Source of the DNA: Leptospira biflexa serovar Patoc strain 'Patoc 1 (Paris)'
Lineage (GTDB): Bacteria; Spirochaetota; Leptospiria; Leptospirales; Leptospiraceae
DNA: 64,000 bases
Reading direction: 5' to 3'
Assembly (NCBI RefSeq): GCF_000017685.1
Contig: NC_010602.1
Location: forward strand, 620,001 to 684,000
The notes under the pieces are model-generated. The model saw only the letters and a program-made list of their open reading frames with translations, searched no databases and had not been told where the DNA came from. Made by a program: the position numbers and the translations under genes. The stretch's first letter is position 1. Each line of letters starts with the position of its first letter. This document shows, piece after piece, positions 25,804 through 33,691 of the stretch.

Positions 25804-25862
25804 GGCTGCTTTTTACGAAAGCTTCGCGGGGTCGAAGACAAGCTCCTCTGTAAAAAACATCC
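25804..25862. repeat. Structured GC-rich element after the PBP operon
   Basis: Directly after the stop at 25803 lies an imperfect inverted repeat: GCTTTTTAC near the left end and GTAAAAAAC near the right, with inner short repeats such as CGAA/TTCG and GCTT/AAGC around GCGGGG. It could end the operon as a rho-independent-like hairpin or be a mobile repeat. Its GC-rich core contrasts with the AT-rich accessory region that starts here. I did not measure stability. Confidence 0.4.
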
Positions 25863-25921
25863 TACCTATAAATTCTTAACTTCCTGCTAACAAAAGATCC
25901 AAACTAAAAAAAGTTTCTTAA

Positions 25922-26077
25922 TACCGTTCTTTCTGTTCCAAAATCGTTCGAATTCCGCTCAAAACGGTTGGCACGGAAGATTTCATAGAAAAAGAAGTCG
26001 ATCCATATGCTAATTTTCGAATATTTGTTCGTTTATATGAGAAAGCGAAAGATCCGAATGGAAAATACAGTTTGTAA
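25922..26077 (+). pseudogene. Possible coding remnant without start codon
   Basis: Fifty-one sense codons between two stops with no ATG/GTG/TTG, ending in a well-formed C-terminal run (FRIFVRLYEKAKDPNGK). It reads like the tail of a lost gene. Family unknown. Length alone would not be significant in DNA of this composition; the amino-acid composition is the only support. Confidence 0.25.
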
Positions 26078-26087
26078 AAAGAGAACC

Positions 26088-26201
26088 TTCATCGTTTTCT
26101 CGTTTTTTGGCAGATCAATATTGATTGCGTGCCTCTATAAAACCATCGAAGAACGGAAATGTGAAAAAAAATCGGAATACGTCCCACATTTCGGGTATTA
26201 G
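26088..26201 (+). pseudogene. Fragment of the four-cysteine lipoprotein family (C-terminal half)
   Basis: The frame ending at 26201 encodes ILIACLYKTIEERKCEKK, which matches the C-terminal half of the intact gene at 26210-26542 (FVLVGCATYLKKKKECERE), including the C-x9-C spacing. The N-terminal signal and first Cys pair are missing in any frame I could find. The frame starts earlier (ATG at 26007), but the upstream residues do not resemble the family. It is read as a decayed copy. Confidence 0.5.
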
Positions 26202-26209
26202 GGGGAATT

Positions 26210-26542
26210 GTGAAGCAAATTCGAACTAGATTATGTTTGGTGTTCATTGTGGCTCTAACCAACTGTATGGTTGGTAAAAAGGAAGATGCGTGTAAATACT
26301 ATCTGGATAGGGATTTTAAATCATACTGTGAACAACTAGTTCTTTTATCGCCTACAATATTGAAAGAGGATAAAAATTTAGGACAAGCTATCGCTTCCAA
26401 CTTTGTGTTAGTCGGTTGCGCCACCTACCTCAAAAAGAAAAAGGAATGTGAAAGAGAAGAAAACCAATACTTGCCCGGCTTGTATGGGATGAATTTCATT
26501 TTTGGAACAGCTTACATTTTTGTTAGAAAGGAGATGGTTTAA
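26210..26542 (+). CDS. Small four-cysteine lipoprotein (intact family member)
   Basis: 110 residues from a GTG with a strong AGGGGG ribosome site 5-6 bases upstream. Lipobox: VALTNC, lipid Cys at about residue 19. The mature part has two spaced Cys pairs, C-x11-C (CKYY...SYC) and C-x9-C (CATY...KEC), then ends in a hydrophobic FGTAYIF segment. No known domain. Decayed relatives lie immediately upstream (26088-26201) and downstream (26630-26912). Probably exported and disulfide-bonded; function unknown. Confidence 0.65.
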   Translation: MKQIRTRLCLVFIVALTNCMVGKKEDACKYYLDRDFKSYCEQLVLLSPTILKEDKNLGQAIASNFVLVGCATYLKKKKECEREENQYLPGLYGMNFIFGTAYIFVRKEMV

Positions 26543-26629
26543 AAGTGGATTGAATGGATTTATAAATCATTTAAATCACAGGAATACGAAACTTTTTAAT
26601 ATTCATTAAAATTGGTAAAGGAATTAGAA

Positions 26630-26912
26630 ATGGAAAAATTCAGGAATAAGGCATTGATTCTAATCACTATATTGAATGGATGTTTTTTTTGGATGTAATT
26701 TTAAGGAATAGTGTAAAAGTCATATCCCTAATGATAATTATGATGTTTGTTTTTTCTTACTTCAGAATTATCATAACGCTGACGAAGAACGGAAACAGAA
26801 TATCAGAGTAGACTTGATTTTAACAAATTGCCTAATTACGTACCAGGACATACAAAAATGTAAAAAAGAACCAACGGCATGGCCAATACCAGCTGTTATC
26901 CATAAACGCTAA
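26630..26912 (+). pseudogene. Broken four-cysteine lipoprotein copy
   Basis: An ATG at 26630 opens a lipoprotein signal ending LITILNGC, then the frame shifts within a run of eight T (26683-26690). In the shifted frame the protein continues with one in-frame TAG (after CNFKE) and then CKSHIPNDNYDVC (C-x11-C), a further stretch, and CLITYQDIQKC (C-x9-C), ending with TAA at 26910-26912. Both Cys spacings equal those of the intact gene at 26210, so this is a paralogue inactivated by a frameshift plus a nonsense codon. Confidence 0.6.
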
Positions 26913-27028
26913 GATGTATATCTGAAGATATGGGTAAAATAAGAAAACAAAGGAAAAATTCAAAGAAAGAGACAATCATCTCCTCTTCAATCGCTTGACT
27001 TTTGAATGAAATAAACCAAACTATTGGT

Positions 27029-27343
27029 ATGTCTGCGATAGAAGTTCTAAATTTTAATTTTATTCAAAACGCATTGAAAAAATATAAAGAGGAACTTGAT
27101 TCCTTGGGTGTTGAAACGATTCACCTATTCGGATCAGTCGCTAGAGATGAAGCTAAAAAAAATAGTGATATTGATTTCCTGGTAAAATTCAAGCCTGGCA
27201 AGAAAAATTTTGATAATTTTATGAATCTAACTTTTCTACTCGAAGATCTTTTTAAGGTAAAAGTGGATCTACTCACAGTTGATTCTATTTCGGGTTCAAT
27301 TAAAAATTCAGTTGAGAGTGAGTCAGTATTAATTGAAGTCTGA
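27029..27343 (+). CDS. MNT-type nucleotidyltransferase antitoxin
   Basis: About 104 residues from the ATG at 27029 (a TTG at 27002 gives a longer option). The minimal nucleotidyltransferase motif is intact: HLFGSVARDEAKKNSDIDFLV, i.e. GSxxR...SDIDxLV, with a further Asp in VKVDLLTV. MNT proteins AMPylate and neutralise the HepT toxin encoded next to them. It overlaps the following gene by 11 bp, the usual arrangement of this toxin-antitoxin pair. Confidence 0.88.
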   Translation: MSAIEVLNFNFIQNALKKYKEELDSLGVETIHLFGSVARDEAKKNSDIDFLVKFKPGKKNFDNFMNLTFLLEDLFKVKVDLLTVDSISGSIKNSVESESVLIEV

Positions 27344-27683
27344 TATCGATTATATTAAACATATCTTTGATGAAATTTTGTTTATTAAAAGCGAATTAAC
27401 TAAAACTAACGAAGTTTTATTCCTGAATGATAATGTTTTAAAAAGAGCCTTTGTTCGCAGTATTGAAATTATTGGTGAGGCCTCCAATAAACTCTCCGAT
27501 TCATTTAAGAAAAAATATAATGAACCTGAATGGAGAAAATTCTCTGCAACTAGAAACCATTTAATTCATGGTTATTTTATTGTTGATTATGAAATTGTAT
27601 GGGACCTGGTTCAAAACAAAATCCCAATTCTTGAATCACAAATAAAACAAATTATACAAAAAGAAAAAACTCTTTTTGATTAA
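27333..27683 (+). CDS. HepT-like (DUF86) toxin ribonuclease
   Basis: 116 residues from a TTG overlapping the MNT gene. The HEPN signature Rx4HxY is present as RNHLIHGYF near residue 72, in the expected helical context (SIEIIGEASNKLS upstream, VWDLVQNKIPILE downstream). HepT proteins are HEPN ribonucleases cleaving RNA or tRNA; the Tyr of HxY is the site AMPylated by MNT. All catalytic residues look intact, so the module may be functional. Confidence 0.88.
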   Translation: MKSDIDYIKHIFDEILFIKSELTKTNEVLFLNDNVLKRAFVRSIEIIGEASNKLSDSFKKKYNEPEWRKFSATRNHLIHGYFIVDYEIVWDLVQNKIPILESQIKQIIQKEKTLFD

Positions 27684-27694
27684 AAAAAGTGAAT

Positions 27695-27704
27695 ATGCAT
27701 ATCC
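27695..27704. repeat. Direct repeat ATGCATATCC, left copy
   Basis: ATGCATATCC here is repeated exactly at 28264-28273, which abuts the 5' end of tRNA-Thr. The pair flanks the GC-rich element and both tRNA genes. Ten bases is short for an att core, so chance or a small duplication are alternatives. Confidence 0.3.
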
Positions 27705-27710
27705 TGAGAC

Positions 27711-27821
27711 TTACCGTTTCGTTTTGAGGTATGCCCTAGCTTGTCCTTTGGTAAGTCCAGAAGCAATCGTTGATTGAATTCCATTTTGTGACAGTTTGAC
27801 TGAACTAAAGTATCCTTCTTT
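27711..27821 (-). pseudogene. Minus-strand coding remnant (C-terminal fragment)
   Basis: Read on the minus strand from 27821 to the TAA at 27711-27713 there are 36 codons with a protein-like end, GLTKGQARAYLKTKR, cut upstream by a TAG (27822-27824) and lacking any start. It resembles the tail of a small gene lost from this locus. The parent family is not recognised. Confidence 0.35.
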
Positions 27822-27887
27822 CTAACCATTGGAAGCTTCAGAAATTCATTTCTAAATAAAGGCTTATGGTTGCGGAGATATTTTATA

Positions 27888-28075
27888 AGCAGGGAACGGA
27901 CAAGCTCGGATACTGTCCTGTTCGCCCACCCTTCACTCCGCCATCCTGGCTACGTTCGCGCGGGCCAGTCACCGCTCGCTTTTCCGCATCCATGCGGAAA
28001 CTTCTCCCTATGGGTCGAAGTCGCTCGGGTTCTATTCGAATCCTTCAGTTTGTTGTTAGTTGGAGATTTTGTTTC
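27888..28075. repeat. GC-rich structured intergenic element
   Basis: This stretch is visibly richer in G and C than everything around it and holds several inverted repeats, the clearest being CCGCAT-CC-ATGCGG near 27985-27998, plus GTTCGCGCGGG. Open frames across it run into the tRNA on the opposite strand and give Arg/Ser/Pro-rich, protein-unlike sequence. It may be a repeated extragenic element or part of a structured RNA; I cannot tell from one copy. Confidence 0.4.
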
Positions 28076-28094
28076 GTTGAATCGAAACTTAGTT

Positions 28095-28182
<88 letters not shown>

Positions 28183-28188
28183 GTTGCA

Positions 28189-28263
28189 TGGAGCCGCCTG
28201 AGGGATTTGAACCTCCGACCGGCTGTTTACAAAACAGCTGCTCTACCACTGAGCTAAGGCGGC
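28189..28263 (-). tRNA. tRNA-Thr (TGT)
   Basis: Minus strand: acceptor GCCGCCT pairs with AGGCGGC, D arm TAGCTCAGTGGTAGAGC, anticodon loop TTTGTAA giving TGT (threonine ACA), T arm GGTTCAAATCC, and an encoded CCA end (TCCA). It lies 12 bp upstream of tRNA-Tyr in the same orientation, so both are probably in one transcript. Confidence 0.93.
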
Positions 28264-28273
28264 ATGCATATCC
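28264..28273. repeat. Direct repeat ATGCATATCC, right copy
   Basis: Exact copy of 27695-27704, directly adjacent to the 5' end of tRNA-Thr. See the left copy for alternatives. Confidence 0.3.
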
Positions 28274-28347
28274 AATTTTTGTGAAAAGCTGTTAAGGTCA
28301 AATAAAAATTCTTTGAGTGGTGGTGGATTCTTCCAGAATGACCCTAG

Positions 28348-28737
28348 ATGGCACTGTTTTTTGTGAATTCATTGATGACCCTATCCATTCTAGGATTTTA
28401 TACAGGTTATTTTTTTCGAAAGGCAAACGTGAAAAAACATCGAATTTTCAATTCGATGGGAATTCTGTCAAATTTAACGGCCGCTGTTTATCTACTATGC
28501 ATCAAGTATCTGTTAGGTGGGATATCGGAATTTGAAATTTATCCCACGGCTCCAGAATTTGTCATCCATATCCATCGGTTTTTTGCTGCCATTAGCCTAA
28601 TTTTGATGCTCGGGATGGGTTATACTGGTTGGAAAAGAATTCGTAATCTACATGTAAAATTGCATTACATCTTTTTGCCATTGTACACGATTGTTTATAT
28701 CTCTGGTCTGTTTTTATTTCAATCAAAACCGCTTTAA
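28348..28737 (+). CDS. Four-helix membrane protein, unknown function
   Basis: 129 residues with four likely membrane helices (about 3-20, 38-55, 72-90, 105-122). Conserved-looking histidines sit near helix ends (HIHRFF near 74 and HVKLHY near 103), which resembles small haem-associated or DUF420-like membrane proteins, but this is weak. No clear Shine-Dalgarno precedes the ATG. It ends 9 bp before the transketolase start. Confidence 0.6.
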   Translation: MALFFVNSLMTLSILGFYTGYFFRKANVKKHRIFNSMGILSNLTAAVYLLCIKYLLGGISEFEIYPTAPEFVIHIHRFFAAISLILMLGMGYTGWKRIRNLHVKLHYIFLPLYTIVYISGLFLFQSKPL

Positions 28738-28746
28738 GGAATGTTC

Positions 28747-29559
28747 ATGGAAAAAGTTGAAGTCGCAAAGAAATTTGCAAAAGATATCCGAATCCAAGTA
28801 ATCAAAATGGTTACAGCTGCCAATTCTGGCCACCCAGGTGGACCACTTGGACTTGCTGATATCTACGCTGCACTTTACACTTCCATTTTAAACCACGATC
28901 CTAAAAATCCAGAATTGCCAGAAAGAGATCGATTGATTTTATCCAACGGACACGTTTGCGCCGTTCGTTATGCCGCAATGGGACTTTCTGGTTACTTCCC
29001 AGTGGAAGACCTTCTCACGTTTCGTAATATCAATTCCTACTTACAAGGCCACCCATCCACTCGTTATATGAAAGGGATTGAGTCTAGTTCTGGTTCCCTT
29101 GGACAAGGTTTATCTGTATCGGTTGGACTTGCCCTTGGTGCAAAACTAAAAAAAGAGACATATAAAATTTATACATGCATTTCTGATGGGGAATGTGGTG
29201 AAGGGATGACTTGGGAAGCAGCACAATCTGCTGTTCACTTCAAAACGGATAACCTCATTGCCTTTATGGATCGTAACTACATTCAAATTGATGGTAATAC
29301 AGAAGAAGTCATGAAGTTAGAACCACTTGATAAAAAATTTGAAATGTTTGGTTGGAATGTGATCAATGCAGACGGACATAATATGGAAGAAATTTTTTCT
29401 GCATTTGCCAAAGCAAAACAACATACAGGTGGACCAACGCTGATTGTCTTTAGAACCATTTTAGGGAAAGGTGTTTCTTATATGGAAAACAATCCGAAAT
29501 GGCATGGCACTCCACCAAATAAAGAACAAGAAGCACAAGCTCTTGCAGAATTAGCTTAA
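28747..29559 (+). CDS. Transketolase, N-terminal subunit
   Basis: About 270 residues from the ATG at 28747; AAGGA ends about 7 bases upstream, whereas the ATG at 28741 is too close to it. It is the thiamine-diphosphate-binding half of a split transketolase: [21 protein letters not shown] near the N-terminus and [15 protein letters not shown] with DRNYIQIDG for the cofactor/metal site. The pyrimidine-binding C-terminal subunit is not adjacent in this window, so it must be encoded elsewhere. Role: pentose phosphate pathway carbon transfer. Confidence 0.9.
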   Translation: MEKVEVAKKFAKDIRIQVIKMVTAANSGHPGGPLGLADIYAALYTSILNHDPKNPELPERDRLILSNGHVCAVRYAAMGLSGYFPVEDLLTFRNINSYLQGHPSTRYMKGIESSSGSLGQGLSVSVGLALGAKLKKETYKIYTCISDGECGEGMTWEAAQSAVHFKTDNLIAFMDRNYIQIDGNTEEVMKLEPLDKKFEMFGWNVINADGHNMEEIFSAFAKAKQHTGGPTLIVFRTILGKGVSYMENNPKWHGTPPNKEQEAQALAELA

Positions 29560-29573
29560 AGTTTTTGTTTCGA

Positions 29574-29601
29574 TTGACTTTTTCATTTTAAGTTAGATAG
29601 T
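29574..29601 (+). promoter_or_regulatory. Candidate promoter before the SirB1-like gene
   Basis: TTGACT at 29574-29579 and GATAGT at 29596-29601 are separated by 16 bases and end 6 bases before the ATG at 29608, so the transcript would have little or no leader. The -35 is close to consensus, the -10 moderate. Chance cannot be excluded. Confidence 0.35.
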
Positions 29602-29607
29602 TTTAGC

Positions 29608-30501
29608 ATGGGACAAAACTCTTTTCCTGATTTTTACCCGGATGATATCACTCGTTTATTGTATGATTGGGAAGTTGCTCCTGCAGAAAAAAAACGTTTT
29701 CTCTTAAAACTCATTGCATCTCGTATTCCTTGGCAAATTCAATTGGAATCTGCCTTGGATGAAGTGAAAGATCCATACCTTCGAGTACAAGCTCGGAATC
29801 TTAAATCAGAAATCCTTCGCCATCGTCTTAGGCATTCCTTCTTCAAACTCACGTTACGTGGGAATACAAATCATTATAAAGATTTGGAAGAGATGGTGGT
29901 CCAACTTTCTAATATTGGATTTCCTGATCAAAATTATGCAGAGATCAAACATGAATTGGATCGGATTGCACTTCGCATTTCTGAGTTATACGATGATCAT
30001 TCTGGTTATTTAACAGACGAACTCAAAGTACAAATCCTTTGCCAAGTGATGTTCCAAGAAGAGGGTTTTGTTGGCAACATCCAAAGTTATAATGATCCAG
30101 GAAATTCTTATGTATTCCAAGTGATGAAAAGTCGACTTGGCATTCCCATTTCATTATCTGTTGTGTATCTACTGGTGGCGCAACGGCTTGGTCTTCCTTT
30201 ATATGGAACAAACCTCCCACTCCATTTCCTATTACAGTATGAATCCGAAGGCTATTTTACCTACATCGATCCATTCCATGGTGGCGTTTTATTAGATAAA
30301 TTCACTTGTGAAAAATTTTTAGAAGCGAATGGATATACCAATTCTCCCAAGTATTTCACGAAAGCATCCACACTTTCTATGATCAAACGGATGTGTCGTA
30401 ATTTACTCCATATCTATCGCGACAATCAGTCCAAAGAAATGGAACATATGATTAAGGATCATCTTCAGATTCTCGAAAGTCGATCCACTCATGTGGAATA
30501 A
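29608..30501 (+). CDS. SirB1/transglutaminase-like domain protein
   Basis: 297 residues. Middle part matches the SirB1/Transglut_core2 domain: SRLGIPISLSVVYLLVAQRLGLP, then GTNLPLHFLLQY with the conserved His and YIDPFHGGVLL with the Asp. The usual Cys of this domain family is not obvious, so it is probably non-catalytic. C-terminal helices resemble the TPR tail of the family. Exact role unknown; followed after 3 bp by a polyprenyl synthase gene. Confidence 0.82.
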   Translation: MGQNSFPDFYPDDITRLLYDWEVAPAEKKRFLLKLIASRIPWQIQLESALDEVKDPYLRVQARNLKSEILRHRLRHSFFKLTLRGNTNHYKDLEEMVVQLSNIGFPDQNYAEIKHELDRIALRISELYDDHSGYLTDELKVQILCQVMFQEEGFVGNIQSYNDPGNSYVFQVMKSRLGIPISLSVVYLLVAQRLGLPLYGTNLPLHFLLQYESEGYFTYIDPFHGGVLLDKFTCEKFLEANGYTNSPKYFTKASTLSMIKRMCRNLLHIYRDNQSKEMEHMIKDHLQILESRSTHVE

Positions 30502-30504
30502 CGG

Positions 30505-31458
30505 ATGAAGTCAAAGATTAAGATCCAATCTGTACTGTCCAAATTTGATAAAAATTTAGACAGTATCATTCACGAAGACATTCCCATCCTTAAAAAAATA
30601 AAAAAACAAGTCATCACATCCGGAGGAAAAAGAATTCGACCTTTCTCCCATTATCTCTTTTGTCAATTTATGAATGTAAAGGATGTTAGTTGGTTAGATG
30701 TTGGAAGTGTTGCCGAGCTGATCCATGCGGCAAGTTTGTTACATGATGATGTGGTTGACAATGCCCCCATTCGTCGTGGAAAACCAACCATTGGTGCTAG
30801 TTTCGGTAACAAAACGGCAATCCTTGCTGGAGATTATCTATTGGCTTGTGGGATTAGCCGACTGAACTCACTTGGCAATCCTGATCTTATGGAAATTTTT
30901 TCCCAAGTGTTAAGAGATCTTTCTGTGAGTGAACTTTTGCAGATGGAATGGGAAAAAAATCCAAATATCACATTAAAAATCTACGATCAAATCATTTATG
31001 GAAAAACGGCTTCCTTATTCGGTGTTTGTACGGAAGCAGCAGCTATATTGGCAAACCAATCAAAGGAAAAACGAAAAGAGTTTCGTCAATTCGGTGTTAG
31101 GTTAGGGAAGTTATTCCAAAAAAAAGATGATTGTTTGGATTATTTTGAAGATTCCAAGGCAAGTGGAAAGGAATTTTTAAAAGATTTTAAAAACGGTCTT
31201 TTTACCTATCCTGTTTTGGTATTACGCTCAAAACTAAACCTTTTGGAAAAACGGAAGTTAAACCGATTGTTCCAAAAAGAAATTCGTGATGTAAAAGATG
31301 AATCTATAATTTTGGATTTAATGAATTCCAAAAAAATTCCAGCCATCCTGCACAAAGAATTGGAATCCGAAAAAAATGATTTATTACGATTCCTCAATCA
31401 GTTTCCTAAATCAGAGGAACGAGAACTCTTTATAGAACAACTGAGTCGTCTTACTTGA
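30505..31458 (+). CDS. Polyprenyl (isoprenoid) diphosphate synthase
   Basis: 317 residues, one trans-prenyltransferase domain. First aspartate-rich motif: LLHDDVVDNAPIRRGKPT (DDxxD); second: KKDDCLDYFED. GGKRIRP near residue 40 supplies the diphosphate-binding Lys/Arg. Family members build octaprenyl/nonaprenyl or farnesyl/geranylgeranyl diphosphate; chain length cannot be set from the visible residues with certainty. Membrane-quinone side-chain supply is the likeliest role (inference). It ends 24 bp from the convergent histidine kinase. Confidence 0.9.
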   Translation: MKSKIKIQSVLSKFDKNLDSIIHEDIPILKKIKKQVITSGGKRIRPFSHYLFCQFMNVKDVSWLDVGSVAELIHAASLLHDDVVDNAPIRRGKPTIGASFGNKTAILAGDYLLACGISRLNSLGNPDLMEIFSQVLRDLSVSELLQMEWEKNPNITLKIYDQIIYGKTASLFGVCTEAAAILANQSKEKRKEFRQFGVRLGKLFQKKDDCLDYFEDSKASGKEFLKDFKNGLFTYPVLVLRSKLNLLEKRKLNRLFQKEIRDVKDESIILDLMNSKKIPAILHKELESEKNDLLRFLNQFPKSEERELFIEQLSRLT

Positions 31459-31482
31459 GTTTGGTTTTTTAAGAAAAATGAT

Positions 31483-33669
31483 TCATTCCGTGGCGTGAGG
31501 GTCGATGAGTTCGATCGCAGGTAATAGAATACAAAAACAAGTCCTTCCTGGTTCTGATTCCACTGTGATTTTCCCAAAATGTTTTTCGATGATGGACTTC
31601 GTGATTCCAAGTCCCATACCCGTACCTTCCCCTTGCTGTTTGGTCGTAAAAAATGGTTCAAATATTCTATTTTGAATTTCAATCGGGATTCCAGGCCCAT
31701 TGTCAATGACCTTTACTTCTACGTGCCTTCCATTTTTTTCTGTACTGATGGTTAAATTCCCTTTCGTTTTCATCGCTTCCAATGCATTGAGAATGAGGTT
31801 TGTCCAAACACGCATTAGGTCTTCTGGCCAACCAAGGATTGTAGCATCAGTTAAAAATGTTTTTTTTAAGGAAACTTTACTTCGCATTCTGTACTGATAG
31901 ATCGTAATCACAGTTTCAATGTTATCGAGTAAGGTGAAAATTTTCCTTTGTTCTGAATGTGTGACTCTTGAAAAGTTTTTGAGTGCGAGGATGATTTTGG
32001 ACGAACGATCCACGGCAATTTGAATGATGGATAAGTGAAGGCGAAAGTTTTTTTCTTCTAAAATCAAATCAGTGAGTTTGTCTTTCCCTTGTTGTAATAA
32101 ATGGATTTGATTCTCTTCTAATTTCGTGATCCCAACATCTAGAAATTTTTCTAAGGTTGCTTCTTCATAATCCAAACCATTGTCTTTTAGAATTTTTTTG
32201 AGTTCTGCTTTTTTCTCTTTTCGCTCTGTATAACTTGCCACAAGCCCAAAGTCGGATTGGTATTGGAACATACGAGTAAGTGTTTGGATTTGAGCAATGT
32301 CTAGTGTTGAGTAGATATTTTCTTTTGTGCCTAAGTGAATGGTTTCATTTTGTTTCGATTCCATTAAAGTTTCAATCGATGCTTTGATTGCACTGAGTGG
32401 GTTATTGATTTCATGTGCAACTCCTGCAACGAGTTTACCGAGCTCAGTCATCTTTTCCGAAAGTGCCAATTGATTTTCTGTTTGGCTTAATTGTAAAATG
32501 GCATTTTCTAATTTTTCTTTTTGTAACTGTAATTCTTTGGTTCTTTCTGAAACCATAAATTCCAATTCTTCGTTTACTTTTGTTACCGTTTGTTCTTTGA
32601 TGATCCTTTCTTGGATCTGAAATTTTGAGATAACAATTGTAAAGATTGTCATCTGGATTGCGGCACCAATTTCATTGGCTGAACTTAGGAAAGGAAAGGA
32701 TGGCAGGTAACCCGTGTTTGTGAAGATGAGTAAGGTCGTACTAATTTGCCTAACCAAAAAAGCAAAAAACAATACATTTGCATGTTCCTTTTTTTGAATT
32801 AAACAATAGATCGAATAAGCAAATGTAGCGGTTGATAACATCAAACTATTGGTATAGATAAATCGGAAATAGAGTTGTAAGTCGAAGATCGAGACACCCA
32901 TCGAAAGAAACATCATATAAATGTATACCATTACATAACGATCAAAGTTGGGGTGTTTTGTTTTGGTATGTAAAAATTCCCTTAGGAATAATACAAATCC
33001 GATTGGGCTAAGTGAGAGTAGTCCTGGTACATATCGATAAAACCAATCAAAATCACTAAAGCCATATTCATAAAAAAGACCTGAACGTAAAACGTTAGTA
33101 AATAAAACAGTGAAGGTTGCAAAGGTTAATAGAAGTGAAATTTTTTCTCGCAGAAGTATGTATTGAGCTGCAGTAAACAAACACAAGAGAATACAAAGTC
33201 CCAAATAGAGACCTTGCCATAAGGACAAAGATTTGGTGTATTGGAATAATTCTGATTCTTTTCGAATTCTAAAATTGATTCGATGTGTGTCATCCGACTG
33301 GATTCGAAAACGATAAATTCCCTTTTCTTTTGCGGGAAATAAAAAACCACCTGTATAGGAAACGTCTGGATTTTTTTTTCTCAGAAGCCCTGTTTGGAAT
33401 TGTTTGGTGATCTTACCATCTTGGATCAATTCACAATCGAGTTCCGATAACATTCCATTTTCAAAATGAAAATATCGATTTGGATCTTCTTCTAGTTTGA
33501 TTTGATAGTAGTGGCTTTCTTTTGTAAATCCAAAGTAATAAATGGATAACGAAGGTGAACTTCCTTCTAGCGATGCATTGGGATTGGTTCCTAAATGGAC
33601 TAATTTTTGTTCCCCTTCTGCCCATAACAGAAAGGGAAAACAGACGAGACTTACAACAAGGCGAAGCAA
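31483..33669 (-). CDS. 7TMR-DISM histidine kinase
   Basis: 728 residues from a TTG (33669). Signal peptide, a beta-rich extracellular domain (about 20-135, 7TMR-DISMED2-like), seven membrane helices (about 145-355), a coiled coil and a kinase core: H box GVAHEINNPLSAI, N box NLILNALEAM, G1 DNGPGIP, F box FEPFFTTKQQGEGTGMGLGI. Between the phospho-His and the second DHp helix (SKIILALKNFSR) there are about 150 residues, with a basic RKEKKAELKK segment, similar to the kinase at 1042-3192. Ligand unknown; no response regulator adjacent. Confidence 0.88.
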   Translation of the reverse strand: MLRLVVSLVCFPFLLWAEGEQKLVHLGTNPNASLEGSSPSLSIYYFGFTKESHYYQIKLEEDPNRYFHFENGMLSELDCELIQDGKITKQFQTGLLRKKNPDVSYTGGFLFPAKEKGIYRFRIQSDDTHRINFRIRKESELFQYTKSLSLWQGLYLGLCILLCLFTAAQYILLREKISLLLTFATFTVLFTNVLRSGLFYEYGFSDFDWFYRYVPGLLSLSPIGFVLFLREFLHTKTKHPNFDRYVMVYIYMMFLSMGVSIFDLQLYFRFIYTNSLMLSTATFAYSIYCLIQKKEHANVLFFAFLVRQISTTLLIFTNTGYLPSFPFLSSANEIGAAIQMTIFTIVISKFQIQERIIKEQTVTKVNEELEFMVSERTKELQLQKEKLENAILQLSQTENQLALSEKMTELGKLVAGVAHEINNPLSAIKASIETLMESKQNETIHLGTKENIYSTLDIAQIQTLTRMFQYQSDFGLVASYTERKEKKAELKKILKDNGLDYEEATLEKFLDVGITKLEENQIHLLQQGKDKLTDLILEEKNFRLHLSIIQIAVDRSSKIILALKNFSRVTHSEQRKIFTLLDNIETVITIYQYRMRSKVSLKKTFLTDATILGWPEDLMRVWTNLILNALEAMKTKGNLTISTEKNGRHVEVKVIDNGPGIPIEIQNRIFEPFFTTKQQGEGTGMGLGITKSIIEKHFGKITVESEPGRTCFCILLPAIELIDPHATE

Positions 33670-33691
33670 ATCTAAGGAAACAATCGATTAT

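Noticed and set aside
26683..26690. Run of eight T as a programmed frameshift
   Set aside because: An additional in-frame TAG follows, so decay is simpler than recoding. A sequencing error in the T-run remains possible.
28747..29559. Transketolase suspected as truncated
   Set aside because: The length is that of the known N-terminal subunit of split transketolases, so it is complete.
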